NCBI GenBank assembly: GCA_963576725.1
Contig: OY755251.1
Span: forward strand, 41,180,192-41,244,191
Origin: Azorinus chamasolen
Taxonomy: Eukaryota > Mollusca > Bivalvia > Cardiida > Solecurtidae
DNA length: 64,000 nt
Direction: 5' to 3'
Shown: in pieces, positions 11,631 through 22,344 of the stretch
How positions within the stretch are numbered: position 1 is the first letter of the stretch
Layout: every line of letters starts with the position of its first letter
The notes under the pieces: model-generated
What the model was told of the DNA's origin: nothing
Databases searched by the model: none
Seen by the model: only the letters and a program-made list of their open reading frames with translations
Made by a program: the position numbers and the translations under genes

Positions 11631-11964
11631 CGTGTTCGATTCAGTTTGCGTTGATTGTAGATAAACTACTGTACTCACTAGTAAGAGCCAGAACCGTAAT
11701 TAATCAAGATATTGGTCAATCGTAGCTGATTATATCCTTGTGCTTTCCAACTACGTGACGAATAAGATATATCGACCTTCACTTCTGAAGAGTCACCCGG
11801 TCTAACAAGAAGAGGGAAGAGCCAACATCGAACATACACACGCTGTCCTTATTACTATTAACTATTATCCCGCGGTAAAATTCAATTGTGGCTACAATTC
11901 TGGCCTTGTGCAATTTGTACTAACCTTCGACTCGTTCAAACTGTAAAGAAACTATAATCTGAGA

Positions 11965-12035
11965 AACGAGCAGCTAAGATCCCGATGATAGACCGAGTAA
12001 CTGGACGTCTCATCGGGATGCAAGCAGTGTACATA
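11965..12035 (+). mobile_element. Family A hairpin remnant
   Basis: GATCCCGATGATAGACCGAG pairs loosely with GGACGTCTCATCGGGATGC. Flanks are eroded. Confidence 0.5.
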
Positions 12036-12620
12036 TACAAGTCAGGATACGCTTAGTGGAAGAAAGGCTAAAGTGGGCACATTGGTACCAGCTCTAGGAA
12101 TCCATCTTCACAGATGAATGGACCAGTTGTAGCTGAGATTGAATACACGGACACATTTCTAGGCTCAGGTATCATAATTCACCCATCTACATCTGGTTAC
12201 CGTACAAACATGGGACTCAGTAAGTAAGTTGAACTGTTCCATATCATTTGTGAATAGATAACCATGGGTATAGCTTCTAAAGACTTATTATAAACAATGT
12301 GTATAGCATATTTCCAGTCCCGCGTGTATAGGTATCTATAAGGATATACAAATAAAACAAAAGTTATTGATGAACAGTGTGATAATGATACATGTACAAC
12401 CAAATTCAATAATATTAATAGTAAATGGCATCAACGCAAAAATCCTAATGTTGCTTCTATGACTATAGTCTATTTAATTGGATTACACCATGGCTATTCT
12501 TTATTTAACCCTTTACTGTTAATATACGCCTTTACATGTACCACCATTGGAAACAGGGTAGATCCAAAATCAGACGACTCCTACACTCCATAGATACGTT
12601 ATTTAACGCCTTTGCAAACC

Positions 12621-12828
12621 CAGTACAAAAAACACCTCTATAACGGCCACTAAATTGTGTTAATTAGTTGGTATTTAGGGTAGGTGGTCGCTTAAAGCAA
12701 GGTGAAAGTAAAACAGAACGCTCCATTAGGAGCGTTCTGTTTTACTTTCACCCTGCTTTAAGCAGCCACCTGTCTTTAAAACAAAATATTTGATGTAATT
12801 TAGTGGCCATTATAGAGAGGTTTAACTG
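12621..12828 (+). mobile_element. Family B MITE
   Basis: CACCTCTATAACGGCCAC at the left mirrors GTGGCCATTATAGAGAGG at the right. The core has AAACAGAACGCTCCATTAGG and GAGCGTTCTGTTTTAC. Same sub-form as the copies at 7184, 43981 and 61782. Confidence 0.8.
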
Positions 12829-12835
12829 TAGATAA

Positions 12836-13010
12836 ATTAGGCTCCTGTAGGAGCTGTCTGATTAGGATCTACTCTGTTTGCTCAACAATTAGATCTTATT
12901 CTACGGTTTCTACTATTGTCTAAAGTCTTGTGTTAAATGGCAATATAACATATTGACTAAAACATATCCATGATTATTTCTTATTTAACTATTCATTAAG
13001 TAAAGGTTTA
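12836..13010 (-). mobile_element. Hairpin C MITE half
   Basis: TAGGCTCCTGTAGGAGCTG and ATTAGGATCTACTCTGTTTG, then the usual flank (TTAGATCTTATTCTACGG, TCTACTATTGTC). Confidence 0.5.
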
Positions 13011-13500
13011 AGGAATCCTTTTTATGACGTAGGATATAATAATGTTTGACACTAAGTGTAGATGTATAAATACTTTAAAAGTAGACACCTTCATCAGTGA
13101 TGCTGTTTCATTGCCCTGAATCGATACAGCAAAGCATTGTTACTATTTACAAAAATTAGGGCGATAATTTATCATGTTATTGGCTTTCTGTTAGTGATTA
13201 GATCTGCCTGCTCCCGACGATATGACAGATTAGAAGTATTGACCGACCGAGTCTGAGAGTCATCGGTCAGATGTAACAGGTCTGAATAAAAATGGTATCA
13301 GTTTGTGGGCAATAAATGACTGAGCAATTTCATTCATATATGTATAGTACATACAGATAGTATTATTACATAAGAACAGAATAATACGAATACTGAAATA
13401 TAATATATATACAAAGCGACAACGCGAATGAAATAAAGTTTCATTCTTTCTACTGAGCATTGATTGAATACTTTAATAGAATTATAATAATTATGTAATA

Positions 13501-13697
13501 CAGTCAAATCTCGATAATTCGAAATTTTAACAAAGAAGAATTTAGACCCTTAAGGAAGGTGGTTGCTTAATGTAGGCTATAAGCCATACAGAAAGCTCCT
13601 AGAGGAGCTTTCTGTGTGGCTTTCACCCTGCATTAAGCTGTCACCTGTCTTGATGATCGATACGTATTTGAGTTTTCGATTAATCGCGATTTTACTG
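13501..13697 (+). mobile_element. Family B MITE, TA target, complete
   Basis: TA precedes CAGTCAAATCTCGATAATTC and follows CGATTTTACTG. The core AGAAAGCTCCTAGAGGAGC with its complement lies between GGTGGTTGCTTAATG and GCATTAAGCTGTCACC. Complete termini and a near-perfect core. Confidence 0.85.
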
Positions 13698-13961
13698 TAC
13701 AACATAATAATATTATCACACCCAGCCGTTATGATTTTCTTTTCATTTCTAGAAACTGGACATGCATTTATACCGTTATCTCCGAGACTTAGTTCTCATT
13801 TGCAGTCAGCTTGGATACAGATCTAATCTATTTGACTCTAGGTCAATAGTTTCTCAAAACCTTGATCAAATCGCAAATAGTCAAACATGCACCAACCCAA
13901 ATTTGAGCAGAATTGTGGCCGCATTATAATTTAAACCAGAATTGTGATATAAAAAAAGTAT

Positions 13962-14130
13962 ACATAACCTCTATAAAGCGAACACTTAATGAGTAGACAT
14001 TGTTGTATTTAAAATCAGTTGGGGCTAAAATACAGGACGGACGTAATGCAGACATGCTCCATGGGAGCTTTCTGCATAAATGCCGTCTTTCATTAAGCTA
14101 CCGCCTGTTCCTGAGAGCTTTTCTACACGT
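13962..14130 (+). mobile_element. Degenerate family B MITE
   Basis: AACCTCTATAAAGCGAACAC, ATGCAGACATGCTCCATGGG, GAGCTTTCTGCATAAATGCC and CATTAAGCTACCGCCTG keep the family B order. Right terminus eroded. Confidence 0.6.
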
Positions 14131-14934
14131 TTATATATACATTAATAGGTCCTACATGGGGATTGATTTTTCTATAACACAATAAAAAATATAATTGTTA
14201 GTCAATTGAATGTGATATTCTACTTATCACATAAAACAGGAAACAAACGTTACAAATACTATAAAAATGTCACATTAAATTATGACTTCTACGTCATGTG
14301 TAATTCCGTGACATCAGTGCTTAATCCCCGAGTTCGGATACAAAATCCATAACACACGGTGAATACTTTGTTTGTCAAACGTATAAAACAATTCATTAAA
14401 AAGGGATATGACCCCTCTATATTGCAGCACACTATATGCTTGGTGGTCGACCCCTTTACAGTTGGTCATTATGCTTTCCTCTTTGTTTGTGCGACGACGG
14501 AAAAGGCTTAATACTCTATGAAGATTCCCTCTTAAACCCGTTTACGGAGGGGAAAAATTTGTAGACATAGACATTTGTATTTTGCCAGTTCTGTCGTACC
14601 CCAAATGACTTCTCCACAGCTGCTTTGACCTCTGAATAGTCATCGAGTACATGTCTACGATGTCAAGTTTATTCTTTTTCAAACAAATCAGTTGTGCATG
14701 TTTAATATCCACTAGTATTTGTATCTTCTTGCGATTTATTTTTTATAAAATGTCGGTGTAGAAGTGTTGCATATAGTTTTCCCGTACTTTTAAATTATGA
14801 CGTCATTTAAATGATGACGTCGCTTGTTTACCTCTAACGTTTATTTTCAAATCATTTCATTTTGGCAGACATCGTTATGCATGTTGTGGAGTTGTCTGGA
14901 GGGGAAATTTTATTTACATTTTGACTTTGGTGAA
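14131..14934. other. No gene seen; tandem CRE-like sites
   Basis: AT-rich. TGACGTCATTTAAATGATGA near 14799, followed by CGTC, is a near-palindrome with two CRE-type cores. Without a nearby gene I cannot call it a promoter. Confidence 0.4.
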
Positions 14935-15190
14935 AGTGGGATAAGGACGAGGTTGGGTACCCGTAAACCAGGTTTAAGTCCCCCAGTAGCTTATTTTGGT
15001 TACTGGCCGTTCCAAGGCGGTACTCCTGCTTTCAGCCTATGGTCAATTTTGTTGTTTAATATGCTTAATGTTTAATGTTTTTCGTCTTGATATGCGTCCT
15101 GTTATGTTTTGTCTTGTGGCTTTACCGTTTCTTGTTTGATGGTGTTTGGTGCGGTGTCATTTCGTGTGTGGCTCTCCCTGTTTGACTATT
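14935..15190 (-). repeat. Dispersed repeat K, copy 1
   Basis: Reverse complement of 37149-37385 over its whole length: GAGGTTGGGTACCCGTAAAC, CCAAGGCGGTACTCCTG, TTTGTCTTGTGGCTTTACCG and GGCTCTCCCTGTTTGAC all have counterparts. No open frame. Could be the 3' part of a retroelement or a SINE; class unknown. Confidence 0.75.
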
Positions 15191-15214
15191 TTTCCATATT
15201 TACGAAGTCGAATT

Positions 15215-16198
15215 TCGGCGGTTTATTTACTAAAAAAAGACTGTCCAGAACCAAAATGACCACATAAATATTGGCGCCCCGCTTGAGCGGGGCGACTCTA
15301 TGAGATTGCGAATTTTGTTTTGGCTGATGGAAGGAGCAGTTATATTTGTAACGTTGATGATGAAATGAAAGTTACTTGTTTGGGCATTGTAAGTTATGTA
15401 TACTGGTCGATTCAGATTATGAATAACATATCAGAAGTAATTAAATAAATTTAAAAACAATAAGCATTTGTTTGTTATTATAGCATTGAAAGAAATGAGT
15501 ACATTATTGGTATTGCCTTAAGATCTATGAAAGTATCACACTATTTACAGTAAATACACAGTCCAATGTATTGTGTTTGATTTAATGCGGATTGATTACA
15601 AGTTTAGATATAACCTGTATTTGCATTGTAAAGTTTAGCCCAATTAAGAGTAAAATTTAAAGCTTTGGACAAATTCATTATTTAGTTGTTTTACGTATAT
15701 TGCATTGTTTGATAAGGTGTCTTTTTATTACATGACTGTAGTAGCCTGCACTTATTCCAACAGCAATATGCTGGACTAACCCTTTGGATGATCGCATGAT
15801 TATATCAAGATAATACCTACCAGTGTATATTTTCTTGAAAAAAAGCATATCTTCATGTATGTTTACACTGTTTCAATAGCAGACACATATCTTAACTGAA
15901 AATATTAGTGCAGCACAAATAGCATGACCACTCGTATTCTAAGCATTTTCTTACAACTTAATGCAAACAAAACCAGTATGGTTGTTCTTTTTAATGGCGC
16001 CCTTTGATGTTTCCATCAATGCCTTTCTTGTAAAACCTCTGTAAGTTGAGTCTGAGTTCATTCTCAAATATCTGATTTACTTAAAGGTGTCATATTTCAC
16101 GCTGGGCTAAGTAGATTACAGCTTAAAATAGCTTCACTACATTCACTGTACGGCAAATGAATTCTTGAAGTTTTGGCCATGCCTTTCTCTGTTTGTAT
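15215..16198. other. No gene or repeat seen
   Basis: One of the longest stretches here without a recognisable repeat; strongly AT-rich. A short GC hairpin GCCCCGCTTGAGCGGGGC lies at about 15275. Confidence 0.5.
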
Positions 16199-16201
16199 AT
16201 A

Positions 16202-16400
16202 CAGTAGACTCCCTCTAAACCTGAATTATAGTAGAAAAACAATTAGATATTTAGGCAGGTGGTTGCTTAATGCATGGTGAAGGTCATGCAAAAATCTCCT
16301 TAGGGACTTTATGCATGATTTCATCCTGCATTTAGCTGCCACCTGTCTCCAATACCGATATTTATATTAATTTAACGTCTTGTTTAAAGGGATTTTACTG
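16202..16400 (+). mobile_element. Family B MITE, TA target, complete
   Basis: TACAGTAGACTCCCTCTAAA at the left and AAAGGGATTTTACTGTA at the right. Core ATGCAAAAATCTCCTTAGGG and TTTATGCATGATTTCATCC, between GGTGGTTGCTTAATGCATGG and CTGCATTTAGCTGCCACC. Confidence 0.85.
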
Positions 16401-16724
16401 TATTTAACCGGTATGCAAACAGAGGAAGAATCTCAGCTGACGGCTCCTACAGATTACGTATGGGTGCCATTTGCATGCAAAAGCGTCAAAAGGCGCACAT
16501 ATCAGGTTAAAGTTTAATCTTTATTTCTCTTTTATTTCGAACATACAAAGTCCGAAGTCACATGGTGTTGATACTGAGATCAGTCCTGTTCCCGAATGCA
16601 ATCATTGCATTGACCGTAGCCTGCTAATCCTTTATATCATTAATAGCACATGGACAAATACTTAGTTGGCCATGCCAGAAAATATAGCATCATACCAATA
16701 GTATGTCATAAGCAAACATAACAT

Positions 16725-16870
16725 ACCCTGATCAGGCGGCCTCTATAGGAGCCCTCTGGTCTAGATCTACTCCATTTGCAAGAGCATAGAAGGACGTATT
16801 TATGGCGTACGAAGTTAATGATACAGCATGAATATAATCTAACATAACGGGAACTACGCATGGTTCCTCG
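16725..16870 (-). mobile_element. Hairpin C MITE half
   Basis: GATCAGGCGGCCTCTATAGG, GAGCCCTCTGGTCTAGATC and TACTCCATTTGC (16730-16780) form one imperfect hairpin C. Confidence 0.55.
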
Positions 16871-17260
16871 TTGTCTCCAAAAGCCCTAAACGCAAAATAT
16901 ATGTGAGACATTTTGTCGGATTCAGTCCGCACCGTCTAACACAAATCGAATTAACACCCTGTCACATCAGGAACGTTTTCCTCGGGGACGAATTTAACGG
17001 TTGATAACATAAAAAGTCCATCCTTGTTAAGTTCATTTCTTTGTCCATTACCTACACCAGAATGTACATAATTAACGTTTTCGCTCATACAGGCACATTG
17101 TCTGGCCTTTTCAAAGAGTAAACCCAGACGAGACGGCTTCTGATCAGGGTCTACTATATATGTTTGTTTATCAAATAATATGGATATGATTATATAATTT
17201 CTGTCGTGGCCAAAATGTGTTTTGCCAATGAAGAAAATATTCCAAAATGGGAATTAATAT

Positions 17261-17393
17261 GATACATAAATACTTGAATAGCTCTGATCTAATATTTCGA
17301 CCACTAAGGGCCATTTTCATGACATGATAATCTGTGTAAAAGGCCCTTAGTGGTCGAATTATTAGATCAGAGCTATTCAAGTATTTATGTATC
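17261..17393. repeat. Near-perfect 52-bp inverted repeat
   Basis: Arms 17261-17312 and 17342-17393 (GATACATAAATACTTGAATA mirrored by TATTCAAGTATTTATGTATC) differ at one position and enclose a 29-base loop. Far better conserved than the surrounding sequence. It could be a young MITE or an inverted duplication; a transcript would fold into a long hairpin. Confidence 0.85.
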
Positions 17394-17469
17394 AAAATGT
17401 TTTTGTTCACAAATGTATGCCAATAAATCAAATAAAGGGCTGAGCCTTTCCTTCATATTTACGTGTTTT

Positions 17470-17665
17470 CACGCATTTGCAAACAGAGTAGACCCAGATA
17501 TGGCTCTTATAGGATCCGTCTGATCAGTGTCTACTCCGTTTGCTCATGAAATTTGAAATATGTGTTTCTAAAATGGCTTCATTGATGCACCTTCCATATT
17601 TCAATTATGAGTATTTTGTCCAAGACTATTCAGTAGGTATTGAAGTTTGGAAAACTACAGATCAG
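17470..17665 (-). mobile_element. Family G MITE with hairpin C, reverse
   Basis: CATTTGCAAACAGAGTAGAC and GATCCGTCTGATCAGTGTC form hairpin C. ACCTTCCATATTTCAATTAT, TATTTTGTCCAAGACTATTC and AGTAGGTATTGAAGTTTGG are the reverse complement of the family G left half (compare 38150-38215). Confidence 0.7.
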
Positions 17666-17680
17666 GTAAAGGTTTTATCT

Positions 17681-17760
17681 CGGTCAGTTGCCATATCTCG
17701 GTCAGTTGCCATATCTCGGTCAGTTTTATCTCGGTCAGTTTTATCTCGGTCAGTTGCCAT
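17681..17760 (+). repeat. Short tandem repeat, TCTCGGTCAGTTGCCATA
   Basis: Five units of 15 or 18 bp (TATCTCGGTCAGTTGCCA and TTATCTCGGTCAGTT). A short poly-proline-like CCACCACCACCACCCC follows. Confidence 0.8.
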
Positions 17761-18119
17761 ACTACACCCCAACCAACCACCACCACCACCCCATTTCAAG
17801 CATGGTCTAATGTGGAATAAACGGATACTATTATACAGCAGAACCCCGATACAATCACTACATCATTTATCAACATAGGACTCAGTAAAAGCATGCGATT
17901 GGTTAATACACGACTAACGTACAATTAAGTAATGTAATGGGCCTAAAGGAACTTTCTGCATTACTTTTGTCCTGCACACTTGGAAATATTTGTTGATCGT
18001 TCGATCCCCCCCCCCCCTTGTCTGCTGTACGTTATATACCGGTATGTCAGCTTTGATATACTTGCTCTTCGCCTAGCTCGTTCACTGCCTAGACTGCCAT
18101 GACGATGAGCTTGTGATTT

Positions 18120-18182
18120 CATATGCAAACAGTTTGGACCCAGATGAGACGCCAAGTAACTCGGCGTCTCATCAGGATTGCC
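18120..18182 (+). mobile_element. Family A hairpin
   Basis: AGTTTGGACCCAGATGAGAC and GGCGTCTCATCAGGATTG pair around GCCAAGTAACTC. Preceded by GCAAAC as in other copies. A 12-C run lies upstream near 18006. Confidence 0.7.
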
Positions 18183-18189
18183 ACCCTGT

Positions 18190-18940
18190 ATATTCTTTTT
18201 ATGAAGGAATTGAAGAAAATATCAATTCTAAGACTTCAAGCTGGCAACAATGTATGAAGTAGAAAACTCAATGGGTTACTATTATATAATAATGAATATG
18301 AATGTACAGTTCCTTGGTTCGACATAACCCCCCCCCCCCCCCCCGGTAAATTAAAATGACGTAAACTCATTTATGAGAAATTGTTGACTGGGTATCCAGT
18401 AATTTGAGTTCTGGTGAGACAGCGACTTGCTCGGGGTTTCTGTTAACAAATGTGAGACGGTTCATGAATAGCCAGTGCAGCCAGAGTCATGGACGGGTGG
18501 GCTGTTGTCTTTATTTCATTTGTACTTCTTGTGTTTCTATACCAAGTAAATACTGGATGTAAGACGGCGTAATCTTAAAATTAACAGTGACATATCAGCC
18601 GCTCAGTATCCATATATAGGGAACTATAATGAGAAGGACCTTCGCACAGATTACATCATTTTTATTTGATTGAGCATTTCACTTTGAGACTAACCGTGAC
18701 GCTGTGACTACTCTCCCAGGGTTTTCATCTTTAGCACAAATGCGTGTCTTCAGAGATGTCCGCCTATTCAAATCATCACCTATTTTAAGAAATTAATCCG
18801 ATGTACCTGCATTTGCACAGTTGGTGTGTACGTCCATTTACAGAACGAGCAAATGCTAATGTTGCACGCGCCACGTTTAAATATGTGTACCAACTGCAAT
18901 CTAACTGTGATCTTCATAAATAGATCATAAGACTAAAGCT
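18190..18940. other. No confident gene
   Basis: Contains a 17-C run at 18328-18344 and one short hydrophobic open frame (separate entry). Otherwise nothing recognised. Confidence 0.45.
18489..18572 (+). CDS. Possible signal-peptide mini-ORF or first exon
   Basis: ATG in the context GAGTCATGG opens 27 codons. They encode MDGWAVVFISFVLLVFLYQ and a few more residues ending in NTGC before a stop, which is the shape of a secretory signal peptide with a small residue near the cut site. A weak splice-donor-like CCAAGTAAAT overlaps codon 19-20, so it could be a first exon. No downstream exon is recognisable, and a chance hydrophobic run in T-rich DNA is at least as likely. Confidence 0.18.
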   Translation: MDGWAVVFISFVLLVFLYQVNTGCKTA

Positions 18941-18942
18941 GC

Positions 18943-19805
18943 TGATCTGACTGTTATCCCAGTCTCTTGTTGTTATCCCAGTCTCTTGTCTGACTGTTAT
19001 CCCAGTCTCTTGTCTGACTGTTATCCCAGTCTCTTGTCTGACTGTTCTCCCAGTCTCTTGTCTGACTGTTATCCCAGTCTCTTGTCTGACTGTTATCCCA
19101 GTCTCTGATCTGACTGTTATCCCAGTCTCTTGTCTGACTGTTATCCCAGTCTCTGATCTGACTGTTATCCCAGTCTCTTGTCTGACTGTTATCCCAGTAT
19201 CTTGTCTGACTGTTATCCCAGTCTCTTGTCTGACTGTTATCCCAGTCTCTTGTCTGACTGTTATCCCAGTCTCTGATCTGACTGTTATCCCAGTCTCTTG
19301 TCTGACTGTTATCCCAGTCTCTTGTATGACTGTTATCCCAGTCTCTTGTCTGACTGTTATCCCAGTCTCTTGTCTGACTGTTATCCCAGTCTCTTGTCTG
19401 ACTGTTATCCCAGTCTCTTGTCTGACTGTTATCCCAGTCTCTTGTCTGACTGTTATCCCAGTCTCTTGTCTGACTGTTATCCCAGTCTCTTGTCTGACTG
19501 TTATCCCAGTCTCTTGTCTGACTGTTATCCCAGTCTCTGATCTGACTGTTATCCCAGTCTCTTGTCTGACTGTTATCCCAGTCTCTTGTCTGACTGTTAT
19601 CCCAGTCTCTGATCTGACTGTTATCCCAGTCTCTTGTCTGACTGTTATCCCAGTCTCTTGTCTGACTGTTATCCCAGTCTCTGATCTGACTGTTATCCCA
19701 GTCTCTGATCTGACTGTTATCCCAGTCTCTTGTCTGACTGTTATCCCAGTCTCTTGTCTGACTGTTATCCCAGTCTCTGATCTGACTGTTATCCCAGTCT
19801 CTTGT
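18943..19805 (+). repeat. 24-bp minisatellite, about 36 copies
   Basis: The unit is CTGACTGTTATCCCAGTCTC plus TTGT or TGAT; these two variants alternate irregularly. As 24 is divisible by three, it stays open in several frames on both strands; on the reverse strand it reads as an ETGITVRQ octapeptide. The right flank TATCGAGACTCAACTGTA resembles the end of a family B (sub-form U) element. Confidence 0.95.
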
Positions 19806-19956
19806 GCTAACAAATCGCTAGGTCGCTGTATCGAGACTCAACTGTATTCATATGTAGTAATACCTTTGTAAAATGGTCATTTAATACAATCCTATTAGAC
19901 ATAAATGTCTCAAAGATGGAGACAATGGAGTTTACTTTTGCAGCCTTACTTGATTA

Positions 19957-20282
19957 CAGTTGAACTTCGATATCTCGAACTTCAAGGGGCTTTATAAATT
20001 AGTATGAGAAAACAGAAGTTCGAGTCATCCGATTTGTAATCTGGACAATTTCTCAAGTTCATAGCTTAATACAGGTCTATAGTAATGCTGAAAGCTTCTG
20101 CAGGAGCTTTAAGCATTACTGTAGAACTGCATTAAGCTGTGAAATGTGTTTCTAGATATGCTTACATGTAGTGATACATTTTAGAGCAATGATGTATTGT
20201 AAGAGTTTGGAAGGATCGAACTTTTAGTTCGAGTTATCCCAAAGTTTGAGTTATCCGAGTTCGAGATATCGAAGTTCAACTG
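19957..20282 (+). mobile_element. Family B sub-form U, complete palindromic MITE
   Basis: TA flanks both ends. CAGTTGAACTTCGATATCTC mirrors GAGATATCGAAGTTCAACTG over 20 bases. Inside, TAATGCTGAAAGCTTCTGCA and GGAGCTTTAAGCATTAC form the core hairpin, and TTCATAGCTTAATACAGG faces CTGCATTAAGCTGTGAAA. It links U to family B through the shared core. Confidence 0.85.
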
Positions 20283-20289
20283 TATTTGC

Positions 20290-20650
20290 ACTCACGAAAG
20301 GACTAAGTATGCTAAAACAGTGGCATTATCACATGGGACGCTAATTGTCTTATAAACACATCATTGTTTTGTTCTTTAATGTTAACTTTGTCTCTGTCAT
20401 ACATTAAAGCGTGAGAAAATCTGTCGGGAAACCCGCACTTGACTTACTGGAACATGGTCTGGTTTACCACCAGTTGTTCCTGCCCCTGATTATTTGGCCG
20501 AAACAAAAACTATTGATATTTAGATCATTATAAAAGTATTATATTTTATAATCAAATCTAAATAGATAGTAGTAATGTTTAACATGTGTATGTGCTTCAT
20601 TAGTTAATAACTCCGATGGCTTCCTTTAAACTTTAAAAGCAGACAACTGG
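20290..20650. other. Nothing recognised
   Basis: AT-rich, no supported coding or repeat feature. Confidence 0.5.
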
Positions 20651-20654
20651 TTAA

Positions 20655-20876
20655 CGCATTCTCTCCTAGACTATGTTTAGACCCAACTTCTTTGAATAAA
20701 TATAACGGAACGGAGTATTTACTATGCAAAATGATTTTTTAGAATTGTGTAGGTTTGAGACCACTGGTGTGATAAATAGAACATTTGCTCCATAGGAGCT
20801 CCATTTATCACAATGGTTTCAAAAAAGTGACCTGTACAGTGGCGCCAAAATGCGTCACTAGGAGGGAATGTGTTAG
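20655..20876 (-). mobile_element. Family E MITE
   Basis: TTAA at 20651 and 20877. Ends ACGCATTCTCTCCTAGAC and ACTAGGAGGGAATGTG. Hairpin GTGATAAATAGAACATTTGC and TCCATTTATCACAATGG. Confidence 0.75.
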
Positions 20877-20959
20877 TTAATGCAGAACAAAAGTAATGCA
20901 GAAAAAATGAGAGATATCTTCGTGTACCTTTGTCCTTCATTAACACTGTCTCCGCTGCG

Positions 20960-21145
20960 AAAACGAATTGGGGTCCGGTGCAATTTTGAATAAATCATTT
21001 TCGATTGCACTATTGAGAAACTATTGACCGATGTTCAAACAGCTTGGATCCTGATGAGACACCGAGTTACTCGGCGTCTCAACTGGATCAATACCGCTTG
21101 CATTTGTGACAGAGGTGGCGAATAGCGGTGTAATGGTTAATCAAC
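20960..21145 (+). mobile_element. Family A MITE
   Basis: GGGGTCCGGTGCAATTTTG, then AGAAACTATTGACCGATG, then the hairpin CTTGGATCCTGATGAGACAC with GGCGTCTCAACTGGATC. The right end AGCGGTGTAATGG reaches TTAA at 21142. It shows the uninterrupted form of the segment that is a 31-bp array at the window start. Confidence 0.75.
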
Positions 21146-21329
21146 CGCTTGAATATATGCAGCTTGTAATGAACGCTTTCATTTTTAAAGTGCACGGGTC
21201 GGTCTTGTGCAGCCTTTCTTTCCCTCAGATGTGTCATTTCCCGGTATCTACCTATCGATTAACCTAGGTTTCGTCGTAATGACGTTGACACTTTACCTGA
21301 AAAACACATATTTGTTAGCATTTTGACGC

Positions 21330-21500
21330 ATTTGCAAACAAGGTAGACCTAGATCAGGCTGTTCCTACAGGAGCTGTCTGGTCAGGATCTGCTCTGGTTT
21401 CGTATGCAATGACATAGATCCGATTCTTAAGTTTCTACCATTATCAAACTGTAACATTCATAATTACATAATAATTCGTACACGTACATGACTATTCATC
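21330..21500 (-). mobile_element. Hairpin C MITE
   Basis: GCAAACAAGGTAGACCTAGA with GGTCAGGATCTGCTCTGG; right flank TAGATCCGATTCTTAAG and TCTACCATTATCAAACTG typical of this family. Confidence 0.65.
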
Positions 21501-21537
21501 AGGACTAATGCCCTCCATATAAACGATGTTTCATGCC

Positions 21538-21750
21538 TTTTCAAAACGCATAGATCCAGATCAGACGACTTCTCTAGGAGCCGTCTGATCAAGTTCTGAT
21601 GTGTTTGCTTATGAAATCATAATAGAGTTGACACTACAGATTCTACTAAAAACAGAACACTCATACGAACAAAATATGCCACCACTACAAGTCAGCTGAT
21701 CAATATTCATAATGCCATTTTTTCTTACATGAATATTGAACAGGGGAAGT
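21538..21750 (-). mobile_element. Hairpin C MITE
   Basis: CGCATAGATCCAGATCAGAC and GCCGTCTGATCAAGTTCTG pair around GGCTTCTCTAGGA-like centre. The flank runs to ACATGAATATTGAACAGGGG, shared with 40510-40540. Confidence 0.65.
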
Positions 21751-21812
21751 GTCAAACATATTACCTCTGTCAAGATCAATGTCCGCTTAAACTTTGGACT
21801 GGAGCAATTGAG

Positions 21813-21926
21813 GGTTAATACACGTTTCTGCGGGCAATAGCAGCTGCAGTGTCCCGAGGGACTGTTGTTGACCCGAGCCCGATGGACACTGCAGATGTTA
21901 TTGCCCGAAAACAAACGTGTATTAAC
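21813..21926. mobile_element. Palindromic element (113 bp)
   Basis: GTTAATACACGTTTCTGCGG and GCTGCAGTGTCC mirror GGACACTGCAG and AACAAACGTGTATTAAC. A single copy in the window. A reverse-strand open frame crosses it but carries no domain. Confidence 0.7.
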
Positions 21927-22049
21927 GCTATTCTTGCATAAATCCCATTTCCTGCTTTCCTGCGTCAATCTAATTCTTCCAAATACAAGCAAAACTATAC
22001 ACTTCTTTGACTCTTCATTCAGTTTATGCTGTATCCGGGTCACTGTTTT

Positions 22050-22340
22050 CTTTCTGACGTCATTTCATGATTGCATCAAATATCGTTTACACGGAATTTC
22101 ATTCAATATGTCTATTTCTAAATACAGTTAATTAAAACCATTAAAACCGGTCAACAACAGCGCATGCGCACGAGAATCGCCTTGTTAGTACATGGTCTAG
22201 CGGGACTACAACAGTACGTTTTGTGCAAGAATGTGTGATTTCGTTATTTTCGCGAAAGGTTTTGACAAATAGCGATTGGATTCCAATGAGACACTGGGCT
22301 ACTAGATGTTTCAGCTGGGTCCAAAGTGTGTGTAAGACAT
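22050..22340. other. CRE and NRF-1 type motifs; family A relic
   Basis: TGACGTCA near 22057 and GCGCATGCGCAC near 22160 are textbook core-promoter motifs in animals, but I see no exon downstream. A family A remnant follows at 22276-22330 (GGATTCCAATGAGACAC, AGCTGGGTCCAAAG). Confidence 0.35.
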
Positions 22341-22344
22341 CCGA

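Noticed and set aside
18914..19813. 299-codon reverse frame of an ETGITVRQ repeat protein
   Set aside because: It is a 24-bp minisatellite; any unit divisible by three stays open, and the opposite strand is open too. No non-repetitive protein part.
21609..22043. 144-codon reverse frame
   Set aside because: It starts in hairpin C flank and crosses the palindromic element at 21813-21926; no domain.
22057..22175. Promoter with CRE and NRF-1 motifs
   Set aside because: Two good motifs but no exon, TSS signal or downstream frame that I can support.
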